Source: Aldehydirespirator sp965219165
GTDB lineage: Bacteria; Actinomycetota; Acidimicrobiia; Acidimicrobiales; Aldehydirespiratoraceae
DNA length: 64,000 bases
NCBI GenBank assembly: GCA_965219165.1
Contig: CBDCMW010000002.1
Coordinates: forward strand, 806,001-870,000
Direction: 5' to 3'
Positions 52,425-60,489 of the stretch are shown piece after piece. The translations under genes were made by a program, and so were the position numbers. Every line of letters begins with the position of its first letter. The stretch's first letter is position 1. Under the pieces are notes generated by a model, which was given only the letters and a program-made list of their open reading frames with translations, was not told the DNA's origin and did no database searches.

Positions 52425-53242
52425 GAACACAGGAACGACACAGCCGCAGCAGGTGGCGCGCCTTCCGATCCAGGGCGTTCGGTCTTGCGAGCGAGGCGCA
52501 GCGAATCCTGACAGGACCGATCCTTCTTCTTGCTCTTTGGGAAGTCGCCTCAAGAGAAGGGTGGGTCTACCGTCCTTTCGTCCCGCCGCCCACGGAACTC
52601 GCACCCATTGTCGTGGACCTGGCATCGGTCGTGGCCGCGGATGTCCTTGAAACAAGCAAACGGGCGCTCATTGGGTTCGCTATCGGATGCGGCATTGGAT
52701 TGACTGCAGCCGCTTTGACTAGTCAGATCATGTGGGTACGACGAACTATAGGTCCTGTCATCGAATTCCTCCGACCGCTGCCATCGACCGCCATCATCCC
52801 TCTCGCGGTCATTCAGTTGGGTTACGGTGCCCGAATGTATGCCTTTGCCATTGCCTATTCAGTCGCATGGCCGGTCTACATTGCCGCATACGAAGCTCTC
52901 AATAGTACGAGCATCAATCTGATCCGTGTTGGGCGCAGCATTGGCATGTCGAAATGGACGGTGCTGACACGAGTTAAGCTTCGTTCAGCAGGGCCGGCTA
53001 TTGCCGCGGGGATGAGAGTCGGCCTGGCGTTCGCGATAATCGTCGCCATAGTTTCTGAGATGCTGTTTGGACAGTCCGGCCTCGGTTTCCAACTTACGCG
53101 CTACGCCTTTGGTGGCCGAATGCCGGAATTCTTCGCTATAGCGTGTTATGCGTCCCTGATGGGTGTTGCCGCGAATTACGTGTTTGTCAAGACCAATCGC
53201 TTGGTTCACGGATGGTATTATGGATTCAGCGCTAAGAACTAA
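52421..53242 (+). CDS. NitT/TauT-type ABC transporter permease 1
   Basis: 273 residues with six helices (ILTGPILLLALWEVA; ALIGFAIGCGIGLTAAALTS; YAFAIAYSVAWPVYIAAYE; AIIVAIVSEMLFGQ and others). The EAA-type cytoplasmic loop is INLIRVGRSIGMSKWTVLTRVKLRSAGPAI. Forms the channel with permease 2. Start ATG 52421 overlaps the leader mini-ORF; the 3' end overlaps permease 2 by 23 bp. Confidence 0.88.
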   Translation: MRTQERHSRSRWRAFRSRAFGLASEAQRILTGPILLLALWEVASREGWVYRPFVPPPTELAPIVVDLASVVAADVLETSKRALIGFAIGCGIGLTAAALTSQIMWVRRTIGPVIEFLRPLPSTAIIPLAVIQLGYGARMYAFAIAYSVAWPVYIAAYEALNSTSINLIRVGRSIGMSKWTVLTRVKLRSAGPAIAAGMRVGLAFAIIVAIVSEMLFGQSGLGFQLTRYAFGGRMPEFFAIACYASLMGVAANYVFVKTNRLVHGWYYGFSAKN

Positions 53243-54026
53243 GGGCAGCCGGGTGCGCTCGCGGGTTCGACACCTCGCACCGAGCGTTGCGTTTGTCGTC
53301 GGCGTCGCGCTGTTGATGGAGTTGCTGACCAGAGTTGGTGTCTTGAACCCGATCACGCTTCCTCCTCCCAGCCGAGTCGTTTCCACCCTCGTGGAGGAGG
53401 TATCCGAAGGTGATCTCGTGATCGATCTGTTCTTGACGATTGAGCGCGCGATCATCGGCCTGCTCTTGGCAATAGTCGTTACCGTTCCCTTGGGCGCGAT
53501 CGTGGGACGATTTCGAGTAATCGGACAATATGTCAATCCTGTTGTCGAGTTGCTGCGACCCATACCGACGCCCGTCTATCTTCCTCTTGCAGCGGTACTC
53601 GCCGGTTATGGGACGGTACCCAAGGTGGCGGTGATATTCGTCGGGGCTAGCTTCCCGGTGCTATTGATGACGATGCAAGGGGTTGAGGCGATCGACCCGG
53701 GCCTTGAGAGAAGTGCCCGGTCGTTGGGCTATTCGCGACCGGCGATGGTGTTCAAAGTCCTAGCACCGGCGGCGGCACCGAGCATCGCGGCTGGGGTGCG
53801 AACCAGCCTCAGCCTCGCCCTCCTCATCTCAACAGTCGCCGACATGGTTATTTCCTTCAACGGACTTGGCCACTATCTCGTAGCGGCGCAACTGAGAATC
53901 CAGTTCCCCAAAGTTGCTGCCGGGTTGCTGGCTCTGGCGATCGGGGCGTTCTTCTTGAACGTCTTGGCAGAGCGGCTTCAACGACGCATCATGCCATGGC
54001 ATTTCGGGAGGACTGCTCAGGGCTAG
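53220..54026 (+). CDS. NitT/TauT-type ABC transporter permease 2
   Basis: 268 residues, six helices (HLAPSVAFVVGVALLMELLT; AIIGLLLAIVVTVPLGAIVG; VAVIFVGASFPVLLMTMQG...). EAA loop LERSARSLGYSRPAMVFKVLAPAAAPSIAAG. ATG 53220 lies within the end of permease 1. The final codons and downstream flank form the right copy of the ~65-bp direct repeat whose other copy is at 44665-44730. Confidence 0.88.
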   Translation: MDSALRTKGSRVRSRVRHLAPSVAFVVGVALLMELLTRVGVLNPITLPPPSRVVSTLVEEVSEGDLVIDLFLTIERAIIGLLLAIVVTVPLGAIVGRFRVIGQYVNPVVELLRPIPTPVYLPLAAVLAGYGTVPKVAVIFVGASFPVLLMTMQGVEAIDPGLERSARSLGYSRPAMVFKVLAPAAAPSIAAGVRTSLSLALLISTVADMVISFNGLGHYLVAAQLRIQFPKVAAGLLALAIGAFFLNVLAERLQRRIMPWHFGRTAQG

Positions 54027-54035
54027 ATCGGTAAC
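53972..54035. repeat. Right copy of the ~65-bp direct repeat
   Basis: Last ~55 bases of permease 2 plus a few downstream; partner at 44665-44730. The two bracket the amidohydrolase, ATPase, molybdenum hydroxylase, barbiturase, CMD and permease genes. Confidence 0.75.
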
Positions 54036-55330
54036 AGTTCGCGCCGCCGTGACCACGCTGAGACCGTGTTCGCCGGCCTGCTGATCGGCGCGCCGGGCTA
54101 GACGACGGCCGTGGTGTAGCGGTTGGTGGCCACGACCTGGGGCGGGTCGCCCGGACCGCGGCGCGACGTGAGGGTCAGTTCCACGGTGAGCCGCCCGGGC
54201 GGAGTGCCGGGGGGCACCGCCGCGTCGATGCGGCCAACCAGCACGCAATCGTCGGCGCCCACTGCGCCGGCCCAGCGCTGCTCACTGACCACGCCGCCGG
54301 CGGGTCCGATAACCCGGGCCTGCACCTGCATCTCGTCCACGCCGACCCTGGTGTCGTTGACCACGTGGACGGCCAAACCGAGACGGTCGCCGCCCCGCAC
54401 GGTCTCCGGCAGCGGATCCGCCGCTACGAGCAGCGGACGGCATGCGTCCATCAGCGCCCACCATCCCGGCTTTGGCCGGCGCAGCCCGTCGAGCACGCCG
54501 AAGCCCTCACCGGACTCGACGATCCTCGCAGCGCCGCCGCCGGCGCCCACGTCGGCCAACGCGTGCAGCAGGAACCCGCCGGTGGGCCGGAACTTCAGCC
54601 GTCGCAGCGTCTCGATCGTCGTCTTCACCACCTCGGGCTGGTCGGCTGCGACCGATGTACCGAACGCCGACACGAAACGCCCCATCGCCGGCACCCGCGC
54701 CAGCACCGGACCGAGATCGGCGGCCCGTCCCCCGTGCAGGCCGAACCACAGCTCGCTGGTGGTGCCGTCCAGGAGAGGGAAGCGGGGCGGCACCCCAGTG
54801 TGGGGCACCACCGGACGGGAGCCGTCGCAGCGGTCCAGCACCCGGCACAGCCGCCGGTCAAGCACGTCGCGGTTCCATGACGGCCCCTGGCGGCTCACCA
54901 CCGCCGGCGTCGGAGCGGGCCGGCGGACCCGAGAGAACGGCTCGTCGTGCGCGCACCACACCGCCACCGAGGGCCGATGGCCCAGCAGGTCCACCGCCTC
55001 CCGTGCCTGCCGCCGAGCCTCGGGCGCCACACTGCGGCTCATCAGGCCGCGGATCGGCAGGTCCTGCCATATCAGCACGCCCAGTTCGTCGGCAGCGTCG
55101 TACAACTCGGGTCGGGCGATGTGAGCTACCGGCCTCACCAGGTCGAGGCCGGCGTTGCGGGCCGCCCGGATGTCGTCGGCCACCTCCGACGCCGTAGCCG
55201 TGCCCAGCAGCGGGCGTGTCGGCAGAAGGTTGGCGCCCTTGGCGAACAGCCGCTCGCCGTTGACGTACAGCTGCCAGCGGCGCATCGCCACTGACCGGAA
55301 CCCGATGCGGAATCGCCGACGATCATGGAC

Positions 55331-55420
55331 CTCACCCCCGCCCGGCTCACCCCCGCCCGGCTCACCCCCGCCCGGCTCACCCCCGCCCGGCTCACCCCCG
55401 CCCGGCTCACCCCCGTCTGG
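55331..55420. repeat. 15-bp tandem repeat (6 units) in the GH2 gene
   Basis: Units CTCACCCCCGCCCGG at 55331, 55346, 55361, 55376, 55391 and a variant at 55406. On the coding (minus) strand they encode GGGEP repeats in a loop between beta-sandwich strands, in frame. Confidence 0.9.
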
Positions 55421-56084
55421 CCCGTCGCTGGCGACGGCTTCGATCACCAGGTCGCACAAGGGCTGATCGCCCAGCGCGTGGGGCCACCACAACGGGGGCT
55501 CGTCAACGTCGACGAACCACTCCACCCGGTTCTCCCCGTCGGCGGCATGGTGACTGTGGACGTGCTCGGTGCCAGCCACCCTCGTACGCAGGTCGACCGG
55601 ACCACCGCCGGGCACGTCCAGCACGGCCCTCAGTGCCAGCCGGGCCCGGGTCCGGCCCCTGCTACTACGACCCCACCCGCCCCGGCCCTCGCTCCGGTCC
55701 CCGGTGTGGATGCCGGCGCAGACCGCCCGTGCATGGCGGATCGCAATCCGTCCGGTGGCTCGCAGCCGGACCGGCCGCCACACCCCACCCACGATCAGGC
55801 CGTCGACCCTGCACAATTCGGGATCCTGCAGGGCACCGGTGAGCAGGGTGCGGTTGTCGGGGTCCCCGAAGCGGCGGCAGGTGGCGTCGATGGCCAGCAA
55901 GTGCTCGGACCGCGCCGCCAGCTGATCGGTCACCTCCAGCTCGTGGGGCACGAAGTACCCGTCGGTGTGGCCGAGGTAGGAGCCGTCGAACCAGATGTCG
56001 CCCTGCTGCGCCAACCCCTCTATCCGCAGCCACCACCGCCGACCGCCACCCCCAGCGGCCCGAGATCTGACCCGAGCTCCTGAA

Positions 56085-56180
56085 CCAGCTCCGACCCCAG
56101 CTCCGACCCCGCCTCCGACCCCAGCTCCGACCCCGCTCTGACCCCGCCTCCGACCCCAGCTCCGACACCCGCTCCGACCC
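56085..56180. repeat. 12-bp tandem repeat holding the GH2 frameshift
   Basis: About seven units of CTCCGACCCCAG/CTCCGACCCCGC; one unit is only 11 bp (CTCCGACCCCG before CTCTGACC). On the minus strand the frame reads SELGSEAG upstream of this point and GVGAGVGGGVGAG downstream. Confidence 0.8.
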
Positions 56181-56548
56181 ATCCCCGACCGTCTCCAGCG
56201 GTACCTCGAAGCGATGGCGGTACAGCACCGACTCCTCGCGGGCGAGATCCACCCCTTCGGCCCCCGGCGCGCCCTGCGCCCAATGGCTCGGCACAGGCAT
56301 CGTCCCCCAGCGCGAGTCGTCGTAGTCAAGCTCGTGGAACGTGCGCCGCCGCCGCTCGGTGGCCGCCGCGACCCGCCACGTCCCGCCCAGGTCCACCGCC
56401 CCAAGCTACCGCCCGCCCCACCACCAGCCCCGGTGTCGGCGGTCCACCCGGCCTTGCGACGGGGCTGAAGCCCCGGCCATCGCAGACCCGGCCATTGCCG
56501 GCCCCGCCCCGCGAAGGACCCGCATCCGGCGCCGCTAGGGTTTCGGCG

Positions 56549-58130
56549 ATGTCTGGGTCCCGACCGACCACGCTCGGGGAGCTGCGGGCCTCCGGCTGGA
56601 CCTCCGTGCCGGTGCGCCAGGAACTGCGCCGCAACACCGTGTCCCGCATTCGCTCGGACCAGCCCCTGTTCGACAACGTGCTCGGCTACCACAGCACGGT
56701 CATCCCCCAGGTGGAGAACGCCCTGCTGGCCGGCCACGACATGATCATGCTGGGGGAGCGGGGCCAGGCCAAGACCCGCATGATCCGGGGCCTCGTCGGC
56801 CTGCTCGACGAATGGCTGCCCGTGGTGTCCGGCTCCGAGATCAACGACGATCCCTACGCCCCTGTCTCCGCCCACGCCCGATCCCTGGTGGCCGAGCACG
56901 GCGACGACACTCCTATCGCCTGGATCCACCGCGACGACCGCTACGGCGAGAAGCTGGCTACGCCCGACACCTCCATCGCCGACCTCATCGGCGAGGTCGA
57001 CCCCATCAAGGTGGCCGAGGGCCGCTACCTCTCCGACGAGCTCACCCTCCACTACGGCCTCGTGCCCCGCACCAACCGGGGCATCTTCGCCATCAACGAA
57101 CTGCCCGACCTCGCCGAGCGCATCCAGGTGGGCCTGCTCAACGTGCTCGAGGAGCGCGACGTGCAGATCCGGGGCTACAAGGTCCGGCTGCCGCTGGACG
57201 TGGTGCTGGTGGCGTCGGCCAACCCCGAGGACTACACCAACCGGGGCCGCATCATCACGCCGCTCAAGGACCGCTTCGGCGCCCAGGTCCGCACCCACTA
57301 CCCGCTCGACGCCGACACTGAGATCGCCATCGTGGAGCAGGAGGCCTACCCCGCCCTAGCCCGCGGCGGAACCGCTGCCATCGCTGCCCCTGCCTACGCT
57401 GCCCCTGCCTACGCTGCCTGCCTACGCCGCCGACGCTGCCCCTGCCTACGCCGCCGACGCTGCCCCTGCCTACGCCGCCGACGCTGCCCCTGCCTACGCC
57501 GCCCCCGGCAGAGGTGCATCCGACCCTACGGGCCTGGCCGTGACCGTGCCGTCGTTCATGACCCGCATCGTGGTCGCGATCACCAGGGCGGCCCGGTCCA
57601 GCTCCCATGTGTCGCAGCGCTCGGGGGTATCGGTGCGGCTGAGCATCTCCAACCATGAGACGATGGTGGCCAACGCCGTGCGCCGCTCCCTGCGGGCCGG
57701 CTCCGACCATGTGGTGCCCCGGGTCACCGACCTCGACGCGCTGTCGTCCTCCACCTCGGGCAAGGTGGAGATCGAGACCCTGGAAGAGGGTCGCGAGACC
57801 GAGATCCTCGAACGGCTGGTCAGTTCGGCGGTGCTGTCGGTCTTCAAGGACTGCGTGCCGCCCGATCTCCATCGCTCCGTGGTGGACGCCTTCGACGACG
57901 ACCTGGTGGTGGACGTGGGCGACGACGTGGCCGACACCGACTACGCGGCGCTGCTGGCTGAGGTCCCGGCCCTGACCGCCCCGGTGCAGGCTCTGCTCGC
58001 CGACGACGACGCGGCCGAGTCGCCCGCCATGGTCGCCTCCGCGGTCGAGCTGGTGCTGGAGGGCCTGCACCTGTCCAAGCGCCTCAACAAAGACGCCCAA
58101 GGCTTCCGCGCCCAATATCGTTCCCGCTAG
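56549..58130 (+). pseudogene. MoxR/ChlI-type AAA ATPase, frameshifted in a repeat tract
   Basis: The first frame (56549 to about 57410) gives the ATPase core: Walker A GERGQAKT (about 69-76), the Walker B-like segment RGIFAINELPDLAER, sensor VVLVASANPEDYTNRGR and LKDRFGAQVRTHYPL. The second frame (to 58130) continues with the lid domain: VPSFMTRIVVAITRAARSSS, VSVRLSISNHETMVANAV and a helical end (ALLADDDAAESPAMVASAVE). Between them lies a 24-bp repeat tract in which a CC is missing from one unit; restoring it joins the frames as AAPAYAAD repeats. Relatives work with VWA proteins as metal- or protein-insertion chaperones; a VWA gene follows at 62309. Confidence 0.78.
57375..57510. repeat. 24-bp tandem repeat holding the MoxR frameshift
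   Basis: Units GCCGACGCTGCCCCTGCCTAC-GCC, three to four copies, preceded by two shorter GCTGCCCCTGCCTAC units. One junction (GCTGCC-TGCCTAC near 57414) lacks two bases relative to the unit, which shifts the frame. Confidence 0.85.
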
Positions 58131-58136
58131 CCCCGC

Positions 58137-58203
58137 CGCCGACGAAATTGGCGACGAAACCGCCCTCAGAGGCCCACAATCCGCACCAATTACGGCGGAC
58201 GTC
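58137..58203. repeat. Dispersed palindromic element, locus 3 (reverse orientation)
   Basis: GACGAAATTGGCGACGAAAC ... GCACCAATTACGGCGG; its complement aligns with the 72-bp unit at 41214-41419 (AATTGGTGC...GGGCCTC...TTTCGTCGCCAATTTCG). It lies between the converging MoxR and GH1-like genes. Confidence 0.65.
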
Positions 58204-59441
58204 TAGCCACTGATTTCGCCTCTACCGGCACCAGTAATGGTCGCGGCCAGGCGCTGGGCTGAGGGCTTGACCACGCGGTTCCGGCCGATCAGGCCTCGCG
58301 GCGCCTCGAAGCCCATGGCCCACTCGTAGCCGTCCATCGCGCTGTCGTGGAAATAGCCCCCCAGGCCCCTGGCCCGGGCGTCGGCCACCACCGCCATCGA
58401 CGCATCCAGCACCGTGTCCCGCCAGTCGTCGTCATCGGTGGCCACTCCATGGGCCGCCACCGCCACGCGGCGTCCCGGCACCGCGTCCATAGCCCGGTGG
58501 ACCGCCTCGCCCAACTCGGCCGGCTCCGGGGCGAAACCGGCGGCCGAGCGCCGGGCCGATTCCGGCCAGCTCACTAGGCGGCCCGCCTCGGTCACCCCCA
58601 CCGGATGGTCGTGGCTCAGGCCCACCAGCTCCGGTCCCACCTCGAAGCACGGAGCGGCAACTGGCGCCCGTCCCGGCACTTCCACTGCCCCCTCCCGCAA
58701 GGCCCTCGTCCATGTGCTCCAGAGCAGCTCGTCCCAGCGGCGGGTCTCGACCGCGGCCGCGTGGGCGTGCTCGCGCTCGACCGGCGCGGCGTGCAGCGTC
58801 GGCGCTCCGAACACGGCCATCACCGGCTGCGGTCCCGACTCCAGCAGCCGGCACGCCTCGTGCAGCGCGAGCATCGCCCCCTCGGCTGCCGCCGCCGTCG
58901 CTTCGGCGCTGCGGAGCCCCGGAGGCCTGGTGCCGAGCCCGTAGCCCCGCACGGCCCAACCGATGGGATCCTCGATCGGGCACCAGCCCGCGGCCCGTCC
59001 GTCGAACGCCTCGGCCATGCGGTCCACGTGCCGGGCCCACCAGCGTTGACGGGCGACCTCGTCGGTGTGGCCGCCCTCGTCGTCCATGTACCACCCGGGC
59101 AGCGACGTGTGTTGCAGCGTGATCCACACCCCCAACCCCTCGTCTGTCGCCGCATCGACGATGTCCAGGTAGCGGTCGAGGGCGTCGCTGTCGGGCCGTC
59201 CGGCCACCGGCTCCACCCTGGCCCATTCCACGGTGAGGCGCAGGCTGTTCAGGCCCAGGCGGGCCAGTTGGGCCACATCATCACGGAAATCCCGGGCGAA
59301 GCCGGCCCCGTCGCCCGAGCGAGGCGCCCGACCGTCGCGTTCCCACACCGACCAGTCAGCCGAAGGCGCCACCCCCTCGGCCGACACCGACGACGCTCCC
59401 GCCCCCCACAAGAACTCTTCGACAGAGCCCGATCCAGCCAT
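58203..59441 (-). CDS. GH1-like protein lacking both catalytic glutamates
   Basis: 412 residues with the GH1 beta-glucosidase fold: LWGAGASSVSAEGVAPSADW, LARLGLNSLRLTVEWARVEP, WITLQHTSLPGWY, GRAAGWCPIEDPIGWAVRGY, GYFHDSAMDGYEWAMGF. In active relatives the acid/base lies in W-x3-NEP; here the segment is WCPIEDP, so Asn-Glu has become Glu-Asp. The nucleophile motif (V-x-EHG or TENG before xTDDDxWR) reads VAAHGVATDDDDWR, Glu replaced by Ala. Hydrolysis by the standard retaining mechanism is thus unlikely; it may bind a glycoside or act as a regulator. Intact frame and no other decay argue for a maintained protein. Confidence 0.75.
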   Translation of the reverse strand: MAGSGSVEEFLWGAGASSVSAEGVAPSADWSVWERDGRAPRSGDGAGFARDFRDDVAQLARLGLNSLRLTVEWARVEPVAGRPDSDALDRYLDIVDAATDEGLGVWITLQHTSLPGWYMDDEGGHTDEVARQRWWARHVDRMAEAFDGRAAGWCPIEDPIGWAVRGYGLGTRPPGLRSAEATAAAAEGAMLALHEACRLLESGPQPVMAVFGAPTLHAAPVEREHAHAAAVETRRWDELLWSTWTRALREGAVEVPGRAPVAAPCFEVGPELVGLSHDHPVGVTEAGRLVSWPESARRSAAGFAPEPAELGEAVHRAMDAVPGRRVAVAAHGVATDDDDWRDTVLDASMAVVADARARGLGGYFHDSAMDGYEWAMGFEAPRGLIGRNRVVKPSAQRLAATITGAGRGEISG

Positions 59442-59521
59442 TGCCCCACTCCGGTTGCGGATTTCCGGGAGTTAGGGGGAACTATTCCCCACAACCGCCG
59501 GAAGTTCGTTCGGCCACCCTC

Positions 59522-60361
59522 TTAACGGGTGGTGAACACGCCGGCGTCGAACACGACCCGGTCGCCTACCCGGGCCTGGAACAGCGTCGTGTCGCCATCG
59601 ACCCACATACACACGTCGAGACGCTGCCCGGGCATGACCGGCGCCTTGAAGCGCCCGCCCATCGACCCGAACCGGGCCGGATCGCTGTCGCACAGCGTGT
59701 GCAGCAGAGCCCGACCCGTCACCCCGAAGGTGCACAGGCCGTGCAGGATCGGCGTGTCGAACCCGGCCATGGCCGAGAACGACGGATCGGAGTGAAGCGG
59801 GTTGCGGTCGCCGTTGAGGCGGTAGAGCAGGGCCTGGTCGCTGCGGGTGTCGTAGCCGGTCACATGGTCGGGCTCCCGGTCGGGCTGCTGCCAGGCGCTG
59901 GATGGCCCGCGGTCGCCGCCCCAACCGCCCTCACCCGAGACGAATAGACCGGTCCGGCTGGTCCACATCGGCTCGCCGTCGTGGCTGCGGACATTCGTTT
60001 CCAGCACCACCAGCGCAGCCTTGACCTTGTCGTAGATGGCGGCCACCCGGGACTGGGCCAGCGCCGACCCCTCGGCCGGCAACTCCTGGTGCAACTCGAT
60101 GTGCTGATCGCCGTGGAGCAGCGCAGCCAGGTTGAAGTCCCCGTAGTGGGGCAGGTTGCCGGCACCCAGAACCACCACCTGGGTAGGCAGCGCCCGCTGG
60201 AGGACGCCCCGGGTGTTCTCGGTGGTGAACTCCAGCTCGAAACCGGTGGGATCGGACGCGCCCGCGCCCACGCCCAGTGCGTAGAGCAGGCTGTCCTTGG
60301 AGGTCCAGTCGACCTCCGACTCCTCTCCCACGGAGCCCACGGCATCGGGATCGATGGGCAT
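59522..60361 (-). CDS. MaoC-like (hot-dog) (R)-enoyl-CoA hydratase
   Basis: 279 residues with two hot-dog halves, as in peroxisomal-type hydratase 2. N-terminal half: SKDSLLYALGVGAGASDPTG...PTQVVVLG. C-terminal half: QALLYRLNGDRNPLHSDPSF followed by GFDTPILHGLCTFGVTGRAL, with the catalytic hydratase-2 motif (N-G-D-x-N-P-x-H). Hydrates trans-2-enoyl-CoA in fatty-acid, steroid side-chain or PHA metabolism. ATG 60361 has GGAGG 4 nt upstream; a longer frame to 60520 runs into the divergent gene region. Confidence 0.85.
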   Translation of the reverse strand: MPIDPDAVGSVGEESEVDWTSKDSLLYALGVGAGASDPTGFELEFTTENTRGVLQRALPTQVVVLGAGNLPHYGDFNLAALLHGDQHIELHQELPAEGSALAQSRVAAIYDKVKAALVVLETNVRSHDGEPMWTSRTGLFVSGEGGWGGDRGPSSAWQQPDREPDHVTGYDTRSDQALLYRLNGDRNPLHSDPSFSAMAGFDTPILHGLCTFGVTGRALLHTLCDSDPARFGSMGGRFKAPVMPGQRLDVCMWVDGDTTLFQARVGDRVVFDAGVFTTR

Positions 60362-60489
60362 GACACCTCCACTCGTCGTCAGCCCGCCCACGCTAACGCC
60401 CCGCGACGCGGCCCACGCCGGAATCCCATGCCGGAGCGGCGGCTCCGAGGCTTTCCGCTCCCGGCCCCCGCCGCGTAGCATGGAGGCCG

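Larger units (their letters stand above)
54098..56396 (-). pseudogene. Glycoside hydrolase family 2-like gene, frameshifted in a repeat tract
   Basis: The start (MDLGGTWRVAAATERRRRTF, SRWGTMPVPSHWAQ) is a GH2 sugar-binding domain. It runs in one frame to about 56170, then through 12-bp repeats into a different frame that carries the rest: WWLRIEGLAQQGDIWFDGSY, YFVPHELEVTD, GANLLPTRPLL, ELYDAADELGVLIWQDLPI and the C-terminal domains. Overall it is like beta-mannosidase-type GH2. One 11-bp unit among 12-bp units accounts for the shift. A second insertion (GGGEP repeats, 55331-55420) lies in frame. Unless the shift is corrected or a sequencing error, no full enzyme (~765 residues) is made. Confidence 0.75.

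Noticed and set aside
56397..57298. Extension of the minus-strand GH2 frame to a 1066-codon ORF
   Set aside because: The extension is antisense to the well-conserved MoxR-type ATPase; the GH2 N-terminus lies in another frame starting at 56396.
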